Notes: a model not told the origin generated them from the letters alone. A DNA stretch of 64,000 bases from Paulownia fortunei (GCA_019321725.1 CM033120.1:558001-622000); one strand, 5' to 3'. Positions 11,190-24,832 are shown, numbered from the stretch's first letter. Made by a program: numbers and translations.

Positions 11190-14100
11190 ATGAGGTTATC
11201 TTCTTCTTCATCTACTACTACCGGATTTAATGCTCAGCCGGAGGAAGGTAAGTTGTACTTTTCTTTTGTTTAATTTTATTTTTGCTTTCTGCTATTGCAT
11301 ATGGGAATGTTGGCTTTATTTGCAGTGTTCTAAGAAATGGTTGTGTAAAGATTATTTTGTTTTTCTCTTTTTTTGGTTTCGGATGGCAGGGGAGACGAAA
11401 TGCTTGAATTCGGAGCTGTGGCATGCATGTGCAGGCCCGCTGGTCTCGCTTCCGCAATTTGGAAGCCGAGTCATGTATTTTCCTCAAGGCCATAGCGAGC
11501 AGGTTTCTGGTTAATTGAAAGATTTGGTGGTTCAATTCTTTAGACATGAACTTCGATAGAGAATTTGTGATTGAGTTTACAAAATAGTGAAATTGTTGTG
11601 TTTTTAAGAAATGACTGAACAGGAGGAGTGCATGTGGGTTGAAGGTTACTTGTTCAGTTATTTTTGATATGATGTGCCTATTATTAAGTAAGTCATTTGC
11701 CTGATTTAATTAGCTAAGCATCTTCCATGCATTTCGTTTTAGTTTTAGTTTTTTTTTCAAACGTTTAAAGCTGGTGGTTGAACAAAATACAGTTTATTTA
11801 CAAAGATGACAAACTTTGGTGCTTGTGGTGCCATACTTGATGTTAGTGATATATCTGTAGTCAGATATCCTAATGAATGACGCTAATTGAACTAAATCTA
11901 AAAAGTCTACCAGTTTTTGGTATCCATTGCCAGTCCCTTTGGTATTTGTTTTCGTCTTGTACGGTCATTGGTGAATGCCTGCTTGCCATCATGTCGTTTT
12001 TACTGTTTTAAAACAAGCGACTCCTTACTAGTACATTCTTGATAAAAAAACCTATAATGTAACTCAGACATACAGTTAGTCACGCTGACCTGTTACTGAG
12101 CTTTTAGATATCATTCTTTGGAGATGTTTGGTGGGGGGATTTGAAAAAAAATTATGCGTATAAAATTTTACTGAATATCCTTCAATGAGTTATACATCTT
12201 ACTTGAATGTTGTTGGTCATAAGACTAAGTTTCGGAGGGTTAATTTCGAATTGCCTATTAGACGTCTGGTAATTTGTGAACAGGTTACTGCTTCAACCAA
12301 CAAGGAAGTAGATTCTGCTATCCCTAACTATCCAGGCTTGCAACCGCAACTAATTTGCCAGCTTCACAATGTTACCATGCATGTAAGTCACCTTTTCTTT
12401 AAATTTTCTCGTAAAATCTTCTCTTAAATGCTATTATATTTACTGCTTAATTTCTCGAATTGCAGGCAGATGTTGAAACAGATGAAGTATATGCTCAGAT
12501 GACTTTGCAACCACTTAGCCCTGTACTGTACTTAGACTTATTTGTATTTGTGAATTTTATGTGGTCTTTGTTGCACTAACTATTGACTTTGCCATTTTGG
12601 TTAGCTAGAGCAAAAGGACTTATGCCTGCTACCAGCAGAACTTGGCACCCCGAGCAAACAGCCAACCAATTATTTCTGTAAAACATTAACAGCTAGTGAC
12701 ACCAGCACTCATGGAGGATTTTCTGTCCCTCGCCGAGCAGCTGAGAAAGTCTTTCCTCCTCTTGTAGGTCCCACAAGCCCTTAGTTTCACTGGAATCTGG
12801 CGGTGCAATTTTTTATTAGTTATTAATGCTATAAGGTTAACTATTTCATTTTGCTTCTTCAGGATTATTCTCAAACCCCTCCTGCTCAAGAATTAATTGC
12901 AAGGGATCTTCATGGCAACGAATGGAAGTTCAGGCATATCTTCCGTGGTGAGTTCTCAAGATATTATGTTAAAAAATTTCTTCAATTTTACTTGTAGTAA
13001 TTGTTGAAAATATTTCCGTATGCTATTGTTATTGCTTTTAGAGTTATGTAATATAGAAGGCAAAGACGTAGCTTACCAACAAATGGGGCTTTGCCTTCTC
13101 TATTTATCTCCTTTCCTCCCATACGCTTCTGTTAGCACATTGTGAGTCATGGAAATAACTTCTTTTCTTTTCAATAAAGAAGCAGATCCACTTAGTTTGT
13201 GCCAAGTAAAGTCTAAATCAATCTTTGTGGTGCAAGAGTAAATTGGTGAAAAATAATACTCTACATTCTTAGTATGGTTATGGTAAGTTTTTACCCTGCT
13301 ATTTTATTTTAATTTTCGGTTTCTGGTTATATTGGGTGAGAGTGGACAAGAGATTATCATTGAGATGAAAGATCTGCAAGAATGATTGTGATTTGCTATT
13401 CAGAGTTTGAGGGCTGTTGAGATGTTTTAAATAATTATGGTTTGCTTGAGGCTTGCTGGGCCTCAGGAAATATGTTTCTCAGTTGAGGCATGAATGATTA
13501 GTTAAGACTTTGGGAGTCCTGCATTTCAGTAGTAGTAATATGGTAAGATTCTTGAAATAAAGAATAACGTAAAGGTAGTGAAGTAGAAATCTGAAGAACA
13601 TGATTAATCACAGTCTGTCATTCTCATTGGTCTGTCCCATAGTGGCTTCTTGAAGCAGTGAGGTGACAGCTGAGGCCTTCATACCCTTTTTAGTTTGAAT
13701 TAAGTTGTATAAATTCTCTTGTATTTGCCAAACATCACTGGTCTCATAATTGTGTGTCTGGTTGTTTTTGTGCAAGCTGGATGATTAGGTTCAAACCTTA
13801 GCTTAACACAAAAGATCTAAGTTGAGGAGAAAGATCACTTGTTCACCAAATAGCTTAAAAATAGAAATGACAACTCTCCTGCAGCTGAGGTATCATATTT
13901 GTTGGCAAGCTTTTTCACAAGTGGGAGAAAAAAATACTAGAAATATGCAGAAATTAGATTTACAGTGGTCCAGCTACTTTAGGAGCTGGACATTCTACTT
14001 TCGTGCTAGGGACGTCTCTTGAACTTTTTGAGTACCGTCATTTATACTTTAGTGTGTCAATGACATATCTGGGTTTCTAAAGAGGACTAACTTTGTTTGA

Positions 14101-17100
14101 CTTGCATTTGGTTTGGTGTTCTCTAAGATACGGAACAAGTCAGAGTCCTTTGTATATGAAAGATCAGACCCAAAAATATTGTATGTGAAGCTTTACTTGT
14201 GGTTGTGTGTCTCATTGGCAGCTGTCAGTAAGTTCATGAAATGGAGTGGATATTCTAGGTAACTTTTTATCCTTTTTTGGCTCTTCTATCTTGTTATCAT
14301 TCTGATCGCAAGGTACGAGACTTTGATCCCACATCGGAATTATAGGGTACTAATGGGGGTTTATATGGCCTTAGGCTCTTCTCCTTCAATAGCTAGCTTT
14401 TGAGGTTTGGTTCTCTCAAGGTTATATCATATCTTTTTATCTTTCACAGAGAAATTCCAAAATTTCCTGAAGACTAACGTTTTGAAACAAAAAGGCCAAT
14501 TGTTTTTCCCATCCAAAAAGCCAAACAGAGAAAAGCTACAACTCAATTGTCCATTGGTTTCTTATTCTCCAAACACTTACCAAAATTACTATAATTTGGA
14601 TTAGATAGCCTTATAGTTCCTCCATATTTTACTGTTTATTGCCTCCAACCTTCCTCAATTCTGAAACTGTTACAAAGAGTAGGGAACTATATGAAGTAAT
14701 AAGTTTTGAAGAACAAACATTATTGTAATAGAGAATGGATTAACAGTCTAGAACACATGCGAAAAATAATTAAAATTTTTAGAATAGAAAAGAGTAGAAA
14801 TAATTTGAAAATTTTGATTAACTTTGTATCAGAACTTGATGAGAAGCATTTAAAAGATCAAAAAAATTAAGATTTCTGAAGATAATGCAAGAAGCAAACT
14901 AAATTTGATACTTAATAAGCAGGTGCTCGATCCAACTACCATCAATGCTAGTCAAAACAATCTTACTATGGGATTTTTGGTCAAAACTAACTTTTTCTTA
15001 GATTTTTCAAATAGAATAGTTTTTATTAAGGGGTATCAGCATTTTTCCTATAATTATTTTGAGATGTGTTGATAATGAGGTCCTATCATATCTGATATGG
15101 TGATCAACTTATGAAGCTGGAATTTCATTCTTTAGTAGTTTATTGAAGAATTCACATTTACAGGTCAGCCAAAGAGGCATCTCCTTACTACAGGATGGAG
15201 TGTGTTTGTGAGTGCAAAGAGGCTTGCTGCTGGAGACGCTGTTATTTTCATCTGGTATGCAATATTATCTGTATTCTTGGTGTCTTGTGCATAAGCTTAC
15301 AGGTCTTTGCTGCTCTTCTGGTGTTGTTGGTTGCTATAGTAGCAAAACATGTTTCACTTCTAGCTGAGAGAGCTTCATCCTTTACTTTGTCATGTACTCA
15401 GCTTGTGCTGCTGGGGTTGGAGGTGGTTGGTTCTTGGTTTTGTAACATTTTGTTTTTGTTTTTCATACTTGTAAGCTTTCTGTCCAGATATAGTTTTCTC
15501 TCTCCTTGCCAATCCCTGCTTTAGATAATCAATAAGGATGATTTGTCAGAGGCTTTTGGAACTATTAGGTTTTTACATTTAGGAAAACTCATCCAGAGTT
15601 AAAAATTGTTTCTGCAAACTGCTTCTTAGCAACTTCATTGCTAAAATTTTTATCTACAGCTTCAGGGTACACAATGAACTTGTAGCCCTTTTGGAATAAC
15701 AGCTGTTATTCTGACTCTTAATTGTTCTCTCTATCAGGAATGAAAATAATCAGTTGCTCTTGGGGATTCGACGTGCTAATCGTCCTCAAGCTGTTATGCC
15801 TTCATCAGTTCTGTCGAGCGATAGCATGCACATAGGTCTTCTTGCTGCCGCTGCTCATGCAGCAGCGACAAATAGTCGCTTTACTATCTTTTACAACCCA
15901 AGGTAAAGGTTCTGCTTTTATTTGTGCTTATTAACTTGTGTCTTTACATTTGTGTTTTGTCTAATTTCAGGGCTAGTCCATCAGAGTTTGTGATACCACT
16001 GGCAAAATATGCCAAAGCAGTGTATCATACACGAGTTTCTGTGGGCATGCGTTTTCGGATGCTTTTTGAAACAGAAGAATCAAGTGTCCGTAGGTAGGTC
16101 TAAATTTTCCTACAAAATCACAAATATGCACAGCAAAATGAGGAAAATTCCTTGTTTATCTCATGCATGCACTTTCATGCTTACTACCATACCCAAAAAG
16201 CTGTAATTGGTGGACTTGTTACCATGAACATTAGAAAACAAAAAATAAAAAATAAAAATGAAAAGTTGAACAATATTTGACAGAATTTTGATGTAGCAGA
16301 ATTGAATCTAATATACAGTTTCAGTTTCCGTGCTCCTTTTTACCTTAATTGCTTTTCCTAAAGTTGTAACATCTATGTCAGAATTGGTTAATATTTAGTT
16401 TCAACAATTTAACTGGACTCTGAAGATATTGTTTGTAGATATTTTTGAAGTACACTGTATATCCTTGCTACATCAGAAAAAAATTGAATTGAATTAAAAA
16501 TATTTATAAAAACTTCATTAGGTCAAAATATGCCAGTGCAAGTGCAGATGTGAATTTGATGTATGATCATGTCAACATTCTGAAAACTTGTGCTGGAGAT
16601 TGTCATGGATCAGTATAATTCAAGAATAAAAATGTTGACATAAATTGTTGAAACTAATAATTTGTATACATAAACTCTAATTTGACATTTGCGCACGTAC
16701 GTAAATGAATAAACATTCTACGATGGCCTTGAAACGGAATAGTGATTGGAAAAGAGGATCCAATAACTGACTCTGATAAGTACGGAGTAGGGTTTTCTTA
16801 ATGTAGTGCACTCAAAATATACCGTCACCAAAATAAAGTGAATTTAAATTGATTAATAGCTCACTCTGTCCCAAATTTTATTACTTCCATTTTCTTTTTC
16901 GGACGTCCCAAAATAAAGCTACATCTTCTAAGATGAACCTTTTTTTCCCCAAAACTACCCTCTAAATTAAAGTAATGATGTGACACCACTAACCATCAAC
17001 CACCACTTTTGAAGGTAGTAATGTAAAGATACACACGGGGCCAAGTGGGTGTCTTAATTTTGGGATGGAGAGTAAAATCCAGGAGATAGATTAACCATAG

Positions 17101-20100
17101 ATTGCTTCTTCAGTATGGGATAAGGGTTATTTTAATGTAGCATACTCCAAATATACTGTTCTTAAAAATAAAGTGTAATTAAACTGTTTAATGGCACTTT
17201 AAGATAAAATCTAGGTTATATTAATCATAATTGCTTCTTCAAACTCGTCAATCTTTGTCTCTATTTTTATTTACTAGAAGAGTTATAAGCAGTTGTGAAG
17301 AACAGAAAGTAAAACGTAACATGAACCAGTACCATAAGTGAAAAGGAGAAGTATATTTCTATATGAAACATCCTGATACAAACCTTGGTGAAAAAGATTT
17401 TTGAAGAAATAGATCATAGAGCAACTACCAAACAGTTAAAGTAAGTGGTCGCTGAATGGTAAAATGTGGCCAAGATAACTTGGATGAAACTGGAAACTTC
17501 AAATTATTAGAACTTTGGAGAAGGTGTGACCAACTTTATTGTTTTCAAGTAATTTAAAAGGCGACAGTTAGAATTGGTTTAAGGCTCCATGAAGAACAGG
17601 TGAGATCATATCGTAATAAAGTCTATAGAGAAGTCATTCTCACCATGAGCAAATCGCAAGCCATTGAGAGCTCGTTGAGTTTAAACAACCTTTTTTTGTT
17701 TCCAAATTGCGATAAAGAGGAGAAAGGAGTGATAAAAGGAAACTTAGAGTACGAAGAGAAAGAGAGGTACTGAGATTCCAAGGAGAGTGAAATATAGAGA
17801 GAGATGAGAGTTGCCACTTAATACCATCTGTTGGGACTTATATCAAAGCAGGATAACAACCCACACTCCTTGGGATTTCCATCTAATTCACTGCATCAAA
17901 ACTTCAGCAAGACAGTGTACTGGTGTTATAAAAGAAATGATTCATGACTTCTCCAGTTGTGCTGGTAATATGGATTCTCAAGCACACAAATTTGGGGCTT
18001 GAATTGGTTATCCTGAACTTTGCTTGAGTTGCCAATGTGGCATTTTTTTGTTCGCCATCCAGTGCGACCTTCTTGTTGTGGAAATATGACTAAAGTTTGG
18101 AGGTAAATTATTGAAATTTCACTTTAATTGATTGTATGTTTAATCTCTGCCTAACTTGGAAGGTAATTTCTGTTGTCATGTATCCAACATTAATTTTGTA
18201 TAAAAATTTCTTCTTGACCCTTTTCCCCCAACTAATTGAAGGATACAACAGTTTACTGCCTGGAGTAGTAATGATGTCCCCATTTTGTGCTACATCTGTG
18301 TCTGTTTAGTTTCTAAAGTGTTGTTTTCAGTGTAAAGTGTACTTTACAGGGATATGGGGCTATTGGTTTAAAAATTGAGGCTCCATCATGTTTAAAATTC
18401 TTGATTTCAGAAGAGGAGAACAATACGTTATGGACTTAGTACTGATTCCTGAAAGTTGTGTCAATGTTGAACAGGAAAGTGCCTATTACCTTGACATAAA
18501 AATGCGGTGAATAATGCTATGTTAGATCATGACATGATACATATGAGTGTGTGTATTTAGTTGTATCATACCTCATAATGTGTGCACATACTCGATTGAG
18601 TTCATAAAGATTATAGCTCAAGAAGAATACAAAAGATAAAAGTAGCAATTATCGTTCATGGATCAATTAAATCATTCTCCTTTTGATGCTTTTTCTGTTA
18701 TAAGGGTGGCTATTTGCCTCTATCCATTGCTCATACTCTCGAAGATGCTGCTGCATTCTGCAAATCTCTCTTGTTTTCCTGCTTTAGATTTACAGAATGT
18801 TAAACTTACTATACAGCCTCCTCCCCCATGTTTATGCTCATAATTCACTTGAAAATCTGAAGGCACATGTACTCATTAATGGATGAACTGTGGGTCTACT
18901 TTTTCTACTGATACTTTTTTATGTTTGAACTCAGGTATATGGGCACAATTACTGGTATCAGTGATTTAGATGCTGTTCGTTGGCCGAACTCACATTGGCG
19001 CTCAGTGAAGGTTTGTTCACAGCCAATGCTCTTGTGGCTAAATTAATTTTTCCTCAGTATTAATAAAAAGTCGATTTTAGTGATGGTATCCAGGATTAAC
19101 AGAAGATGGCTACTATTTCACAGCCAATGCTCTTGTGGCTAAATTAATTTTTCCTCAGTATTAATAAAAAGTCGATTTTAGTGATGGTATCCAGGATTAA
19201 CAGAAGATGGCTACTATTTCACCAGTATTGATAATCCAACTTATACTTGCAAATATATAGTTTATGAAGAAAACTTTTTAGCTTTTCTTCTATTTTTGAC
19301 GAATCCAGGAAAGTTACCTGGTTGTCTTCGCTTCTGGGGTCCATTGTCTGAGTCTCGCTTGCAAGCCCCTACTTTGTGGCCTGAGGGCTTGAAAAACCAT
19401 TATCAATGTTACCACTTCAACTAAGACCTGATAGCAAGGGAACATCAAAATCTTGCATCTCCTTACTTTTAAACTACTGAGAAACACAATGACCTAAAAC
19501 TTCCAATTCACCACCAGTGAAACAAGTGCCATGGAGTAACTCATTTGTGAAATTCATGGTACCCCATCCATTTGCTGTCTCTGCAAGACTAGAACTGAAA
19601 ATGCAAAACTAGAGATGTACACTGGAAGGCCTAGAAGCAGGACACAGAATGTGATGGCGCTCAACTTCTGAAATGCACTGCACAATCTTTTCCATGTATT
19701 TTCATGCAAGAATACTCTTTCTTTTGCTTTCTCTTTTTCTTCAAGAATACTCTTTCCTGATTTATATCTTGTTCCTTTGTCCTTTCTGTTGATGATCTTT
19801 ACTCTTGCATGTAGGACAGGAATTCTGGTGATATTAGGGCTTGCTGTAGTGCTGTTTTATTTTTCTAACTAGTAATACACTTGGTGAGGCTTTATGGGCA
19901 CTGCAGCTTGAGATTGCTAAGTCTCCTCAATGTATTAAGTTATTGGTGGATAAACTCCCAGAAATCAGAAACTTAGATGACTTAGCCTTGCAGGGAGTTT
20001 AGCCCCTTTGAGAGAGCATTCTAAGGATGGTTTTGTAAATTGACTTGCCTAATATGTTTGTTGTGTAGCTTTCCTCAGTTTAATTGTGCACCTTTTATGC

Positions 20101-23038
20101 ATTCCTGACTAGATTTCAATTGATTGATAATTTTGAAGCGTGATATCCTACATTCCTTATTCAGGTTGGGTGGGATGAATCAACTGCAGGGGAGAGGCAA
20201 CCAAGAGTTTCCTTGTGGGAGATTGAACCCCTGATGACTTTTCCCATGTACCCGTCTCCATTCTCCCTCAGATTGAAGCGACCATGGCCATCAGGACTGC
20301 CCTCCTTCCCTGGTCTGGTTTATAACAGTCAGCTTAGAATTTTTTTGTTTCTTTTCTTCTGTGTTAATTTAGATTCTGCTTCACTGCTTTTTATGCATTA
20401 CTGTAGTGTTATTCAGGTCTCAAAGATGGTGATATGGGCATGAATTCTCCAATTACATGGCTTCGTGGGGGCATTGGAGATCAAGGGATTCAGTCGCTAA
20501 ATTTTCAGAGATTTGGTGTATCCCCATGGATGCAACCAAGGTTGGACACTTCCATGCTTAGTTTACAACCTGATATTTACCATGTAATGTCAGCTGCTGC
20601 ACTCCAGGACACAGGGTCATTAGATCCCTCCAAACTTGCCAATCAGTCACTCCTGCAGTTCCAGCAAAATGTGCCAAATGTTTCTGCTTCACTAATTCAG
20701 AATCAGATGCTGCAACAGTCCCATTCTCAACAAAACTTCCTACAAAACTTTCCAGAAAACAATGTCATTTCTCAGGCTCAGATTTTGCAGCAACAGTTGC
20801 TGCTCCGTCAGCAATTTAATGATCAGCAACAGAGGCGGCAGCAGCAGCAACTACAACAACAACAAGAACAACAACTTCAGCAATCGCAGCAACTGCTTCC
20901 ACACTTTCAAGATCAACATACCAAAAAACCCATCCCCACTGGCTCACAGATAGGACCAGCCTCTGAGTCCCAGATCACACCTTTGCAGGCATTGCCATCA
21001 ACAAGCCAGCTACAGAACTTGTCTGACCTCATTGGGAACCATATGACTTCATCTAACAATTCTTCCATGCAGAGTCTTCTAAGTTCATTTTCCCGTGAAG
21101 GAGCATCCCACTTGGTGAACTTGCATGGACCCAGTCCTTTAGTCTCTCATTCCTCGTTATCAAAGCGAGTAGCATTAGATCCTCAACTTCCTTCCAAGGT
21201 TTCTCAATTTGGAGTGCCTCATCCAGAAGAATTGGTGACACCTAGTTCCAAGGTCTCTGACCTTTCAGCCTTGCTGGCGCCATTTCCTGGTAGAGAATTT
21301 TCAGATTTCCAAGGTGTGACAGATTCCCATAACAATATACAATTTGGGGTTAATACAGACTCATCAGCTATGATGCTGAATGGGATTTCAACCCTTAGAA
21401 ACGCTGGCACTGAGAATGAATCATTATCGATGGCATACGCAACCCCTGCATTTGTAAGTGCTGGAGGCACTGACTTTCCTCTTAACTCGGACATGACTAC
21501 GTCAAGTTGTGTAGATGAATCAGGTTACTTGCAGTCCTCGGAAAATGTGGACCAAACTAACCCACCCCCTGGAACCTTTGTGAAGGTGAGTTAGCATGTT
21601 TCTTTTCAACCATATTTCTCCAATTTTTTACATCTTTTAGGCCTTGAGAAAGAAAGCATTTAAAGCCTACAAGTATGACTCTTTTATTTGATTGTGATCT
21701 TTCTTTTGCACTGCTGCTTTTCCTATGTAAGAAACTTTAGAAATCAGCTGTGCTTTTGGATTCTTATGATGGCATACACATATTTATCAGATTGATGTGG
21801 TTCTGTCAAGTGTTTCTACATAGGCTTTTGAATGAAGATGAATCCATATGAATTTCAAACTCTATAGGATCAAAACTTTTTTCTACGGATTTATTTTGTT
21901 CGGATTGTGACTCTTTTCTGCTTCCCTTGTCTGACAAGCTGACATATTTTTAGACATGATGCTAATGTCATGTTAACACAAATTATCTCTGTACATCACA
22001 TTTATGGCTTCTGACCTACATTTTCTGGTGACTGGATTTTTAAATAGTATATTGTAAAATTCTTCTGGAAGCCTAAAGTGCTATTATTGATTCTTTCAGG
22101 TTCACAAATCAGGGTCCTTCGGACGGTCGCTCGATATCTCCAAATTTAGCAGCTATCATGAGCTGCGGAGTGAGCTTGCTCACATGTTTGGGCTTGAAGG
22201 CCTGTTGGAGGACCCTCAGAGATCAGGCTGGCAGCTTGTATTTGTTGACCGAGAGAATGATGTTCTTCTCCTCGGTGATGACCCTTGGCAGTAAGCACCT
22301 AACCATTTTCTTTTCTTAATTATTGCGTGATATTCTTTCTGTTTAGGATTACGAAATAAAAATTGTCAGTCTACTTAATAATTTTTTTGTTTTTAAGAAA
22401 CATGCTCATCTTTCAAAGTTGTCTGTGGTGCCAGTTGTATTTTAGTTAACATCCTTGCAAAGAAGAGTTGTATGGTCTTGAGATGTTGCACTTATTTGCA
22501 TTTGCTTGTGTTTTATCAAATCCTTCAAGTTCTCTTTCAACTTACAGAATCAGTATCTTTGTCATGTTTGGTTCAATTTTCTGAAAAAATGAAAAAAGAA
22601 AAATTTGGAAGGGGCGTGCTTAATTTGCATCAAATTTGAGGCATTGGTTGTTATGAATGAAGTCCAAATCACAAATATACTTTCTATGTCCTTGTAAGGC
22701 GCTAAAGTTGAGATGGTCGCCAGAAGCGTAATTATATTTCTGTTTTTATATATTGAATATATTGAGCTATTTAAAGCTTTTGCAGTTCTTGCTATCTTGT
22801 TTCTCTCTCATTGTAGTGTTTCCTCCAATCCAGGGAATTTGTAAACAGCGTCTGGTATATCAAGATTCTATCTCCTCTTGAAGTCCAACAGATGGGCAAA
22901 GAGGGCCTTGGTCTTCCTAATTATGTCCAATCACACATGCTCTCCAGTAGCAGCAACAGCTGTGATGATTATATGAGCCGGAAGGACTCCAGAAATAGCT
23001 TAAATGGAATACCATCTGTGGGTTCAATCGACTACTGA
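11190..23038 (+). CDS. ARF6: Auxin response factor, ARF6 clade (912 aa, 14 exons)
   Basis: This is a transcription factor that binds auxin response elements and activates auxin-regulated growth and flower genes. Exons: 11190-11247, 11390-11502, 12284-12382, 12466-12522, 12605-12763, 12863-12947, 15164-15254, 15738-15902, 15971-16093, 18935-19010, 20165-20312, 20417-21585, 22100-22290, 22834-23038. They total 2739 bases in one frame with GT-AG borders. The N-terminal dimerisation segment has [17 protein letters not shown]. The B3 DNA-binding domain spans about residues 133-234 ([20 protein letters not shown] to LLLGIRR). The ARF ancillary domain has [19 protein letters not shown] and [17 protein letters not shown]. 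Exon 12 encodes a long Q-rich middle region, typical of an activator and of ARF6 rather than ARF8. The PB1 domain starts at about residue 782 ([13 protein letters not shown]) and contains the acidic motif [14 protein letters not shown]. Length is close to Arabidopsis ARF6 (about 935). Introns 6 (12948-15163) and 9 (16094-18934) are long and hold repeats. Confidence 0.95.
14322..14433 (+). mobile_element. Short LTR-like fragment in ARF6 intron 6
   Basis: It begins TTGATCCCACATCGG, continues through a GGGTTTATATGGCCTTAGGC block and an AGCTAGCTTTTGAGG block, and ends GGTTATATCATATC. This succession is familiar from short plant LTRs, where the last part normally runs into the GGTATCAGAGC primer site. 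Here the primer site is not intact. The call rests on remembered resemblance. Confidence 0.4.
16797..17255 (+). repeat. Imperfect tandem duplication (about 118-bp unit), first copy split by a MITE
   Basis: TAATGTAG(T/C)..ACTC.AAATATAC.GT occurs at 16799 and again at 17133. Both copies continue through AAAATAAAGTG.AATT(T/A)AA. Both end with AAATC.AGG, then TTAA.CATA, then ATTGCTTCTTCA (17095-17112 and about 17225-17242). Removing the 214-bp MITE and its TA duplication makes the first copy about the same length as the second. Confidence 0.65.
16859..17072. mobile_element. Stowaway-like MITE in ARF6 intron 9
   Basis: The left end GCTCACTCTGTCCCAAATTT and the reverse complement of the right end (CTCTCCATCCCAAAATTA) match the usual Stowaway terminus CTCCCTCCGTCCCAAA with a few changes. 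TA dinucleotides flank both ends (16857-16858 and 17073-17074), as expected for the Tc1/mariner superfamily. No protein is encoded. Confidence 0.7.
19016..19222 (+). repeat. Perfect 101-bp tandem duplication in ARF6 intron 10
   Basis: The segment starting TTCACAGCCAATGC at 19016 is repeated without a visible mismatch at 19117, and TTCAC starts once more at 19218. The first copy begins five bases after the donor of exon 10 (19010). The duplication is intronic and does not alter the coding sequence. Confidence 0.9.
22219..22239 (+). promoter_or_regulatory. miR167 target site
   Basis: The 21 bases starting GAGATCAGGCTGG and ending CAGCTTGT are nearly complementary to miR167, with mismatches at the two ends and one near the middle, as in Arabidopsis ARF6 and ARF8. 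The site is in exon 13, within codons for RSGWQLV of the PB1 domain. Cleavage by miR167 limits ARF6/8 expression in ovules, anthers and roots; that function is known for the family and is inferred here. Confidence 0.93.
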
Positions 23039-24832
23039 TGCCATATATAGCTCAGGTTGTTGAAACTATGTCAAATGTTATTTTGTATGCCATACTATTT
23101 TCATTGGCCTTTGTTTGTAAGACAGTATTTATTTCTTTAACCTTTCAGGACTGTGGTGTGTAATATCTTTGTATCTAGCTAGGGTGTCTGATCATTTCAA
23201 GCTTTGCATGCCAGATAATTCAACTCGTAGTGTATATTTCCCATGAATCTTTGTCCTAATAGAACTACTCTAAACATTGACGGAAATATAGTACCTCAAT
23301 GATGGTTTGTTATCAAGAAAGCTGTCTTTTCGATTTAGGAAGTAGATCATGTTTGATTAGCAAGTCCGTTAGTTATTAGCAGTTGTATAGCAGTTGGGAT
23401 TAGCAGTTAATAGGGAAATAACAGAAAGGCTGTAATGTAAGGAAAATGATCAGCCTTCAGATGTTAGTTTAAATCGTTTTCGTCTTGGTTCTCTCCATTC
23501 TCTCCTCTGAATGTCCTCTTCTTAACTTCTCTGTTATCTGTTCCTAAACTAATGGTTCCATCTTCTTTCTGTTCTTTCTTCTTCTTCTTCTTCTTAATGA
23601 AGGGTTTGATGCATTTTCTTGAATCTTCAAACTCCATGGGTTCAGCTCACATTGCTCAGCTTTCACACACATGCAGAGACTGTTTATTATTCTCACAAGT
23701 TTGATTATTCTCCGAGTCTACATGTATCGATATGGTATCATTGATATTACATATTAATATAGGTCTTCTTGGATATTATGGGCATAATATCTGATAATAT
23801 CGAATTGTCTTTCGGCTATGTTTGATAAATGAAATTTATATTTCTCTTTTGGAGAGCTGCACTATAATTTGATTTAGTAGATATATTATTCTGTGTATTA
23901 TGAATATATATTTGTTTAATTAATATTGAACTCTTTTTTCTACTATAAATTTAAGCTTGACAGACAGCTTTATATTTAATATTATTAATGTTTGATGCAA
24001 TAAAACTTTTTAATATAATGAGTAGTGTTTATGTTATTTGTATTTTTTTATAATTTTATAATTTCTATAAAAAAAAAATCAACATTTTATAGTGCAGTTC
24101 CTTTCGGATCGAATAATAATATCCTTAACAATTTTTGAACCATGTCAAGGACTCAAAGTTCAATTCGGGCTTCACAACCGAAAAAAAACAATATGAATGC
24201 GCATACATAAATTTTTAAGGTCTTTTTATAGCATCAAAAACCATTAAAAATCGTAACTATCTCAATAAATTGATGTATGATTTTAGGGGGAAAAAATGCT
24301 GTACAAGTAGCTTATTTTCAAATTATTTAAGTAAGGTAGATGTTATATCCACTAAACATGTATTTACCGTTCATTTACACATAAATACATACACCAATGT
24401 GGGTGTAGAGGATGATACACTTGGCACCACCGAGTGAAACATAACAACAAATGACAGGTGTGAATTTAATTTCAGAAATCCGAGGAAGTCTACCTATATT
24501 TAGACTAAATTTCAAGAGAGATTTCCATAACTATCCGTACTTTTTATATCGAAACTGTTCTAAAGTACACATACCGACACAAGCATCCATAATCTATTTA
24601 TTGGCAAACACAAATAGATAGGGCGACAATATATCACATCGCCCATCAACATATGATCATTACAACCTTCTACATAGGAAAACACTAAGATTGTTTATTT
24701 TTAAGGAAAGACTACAGACATGAACTGGTGCTCTGATCATTCAATTGGGAAATCTTTTGGTTTCCACAATTTCTCACAAAGCAAACCACCAGGCAATGCT
24801 AGAGTTTTCGTATAAGTTACTGCGCCTAGAAG
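23039..24832. other. Convergent spacer: ARF6 3' UTR and PAO 3' UTR
   Basis: The ARF6 3' UTR probably runs to about 23250. A CTT-rich tract follows at 23577-23596, then AT-rich DNA with no gene. The polyamine oxidase 3' UTR occupies roughly the last 150 bases. Confidence 0.5.

Noticed and set aside
11230..11514. Frame starting in ARF6 exon 1 and crossing intron 1 into exon 2.
   Set aside because: It depends on intron retention and a different start. The spliced frame from 11190 gives the standard MRLSS...[12 protein letters not shown]-terminus.
20213..20443. Frame running from ARF6 exon 11 through intron 11, considered as an alternative protein end.
   Set aside because: It simply represents retention of a 104-base intron with good GT-AG borders. 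The spliced form restores the conserved [14 protein letters not shown]. Retention cannot be shown from DNA.
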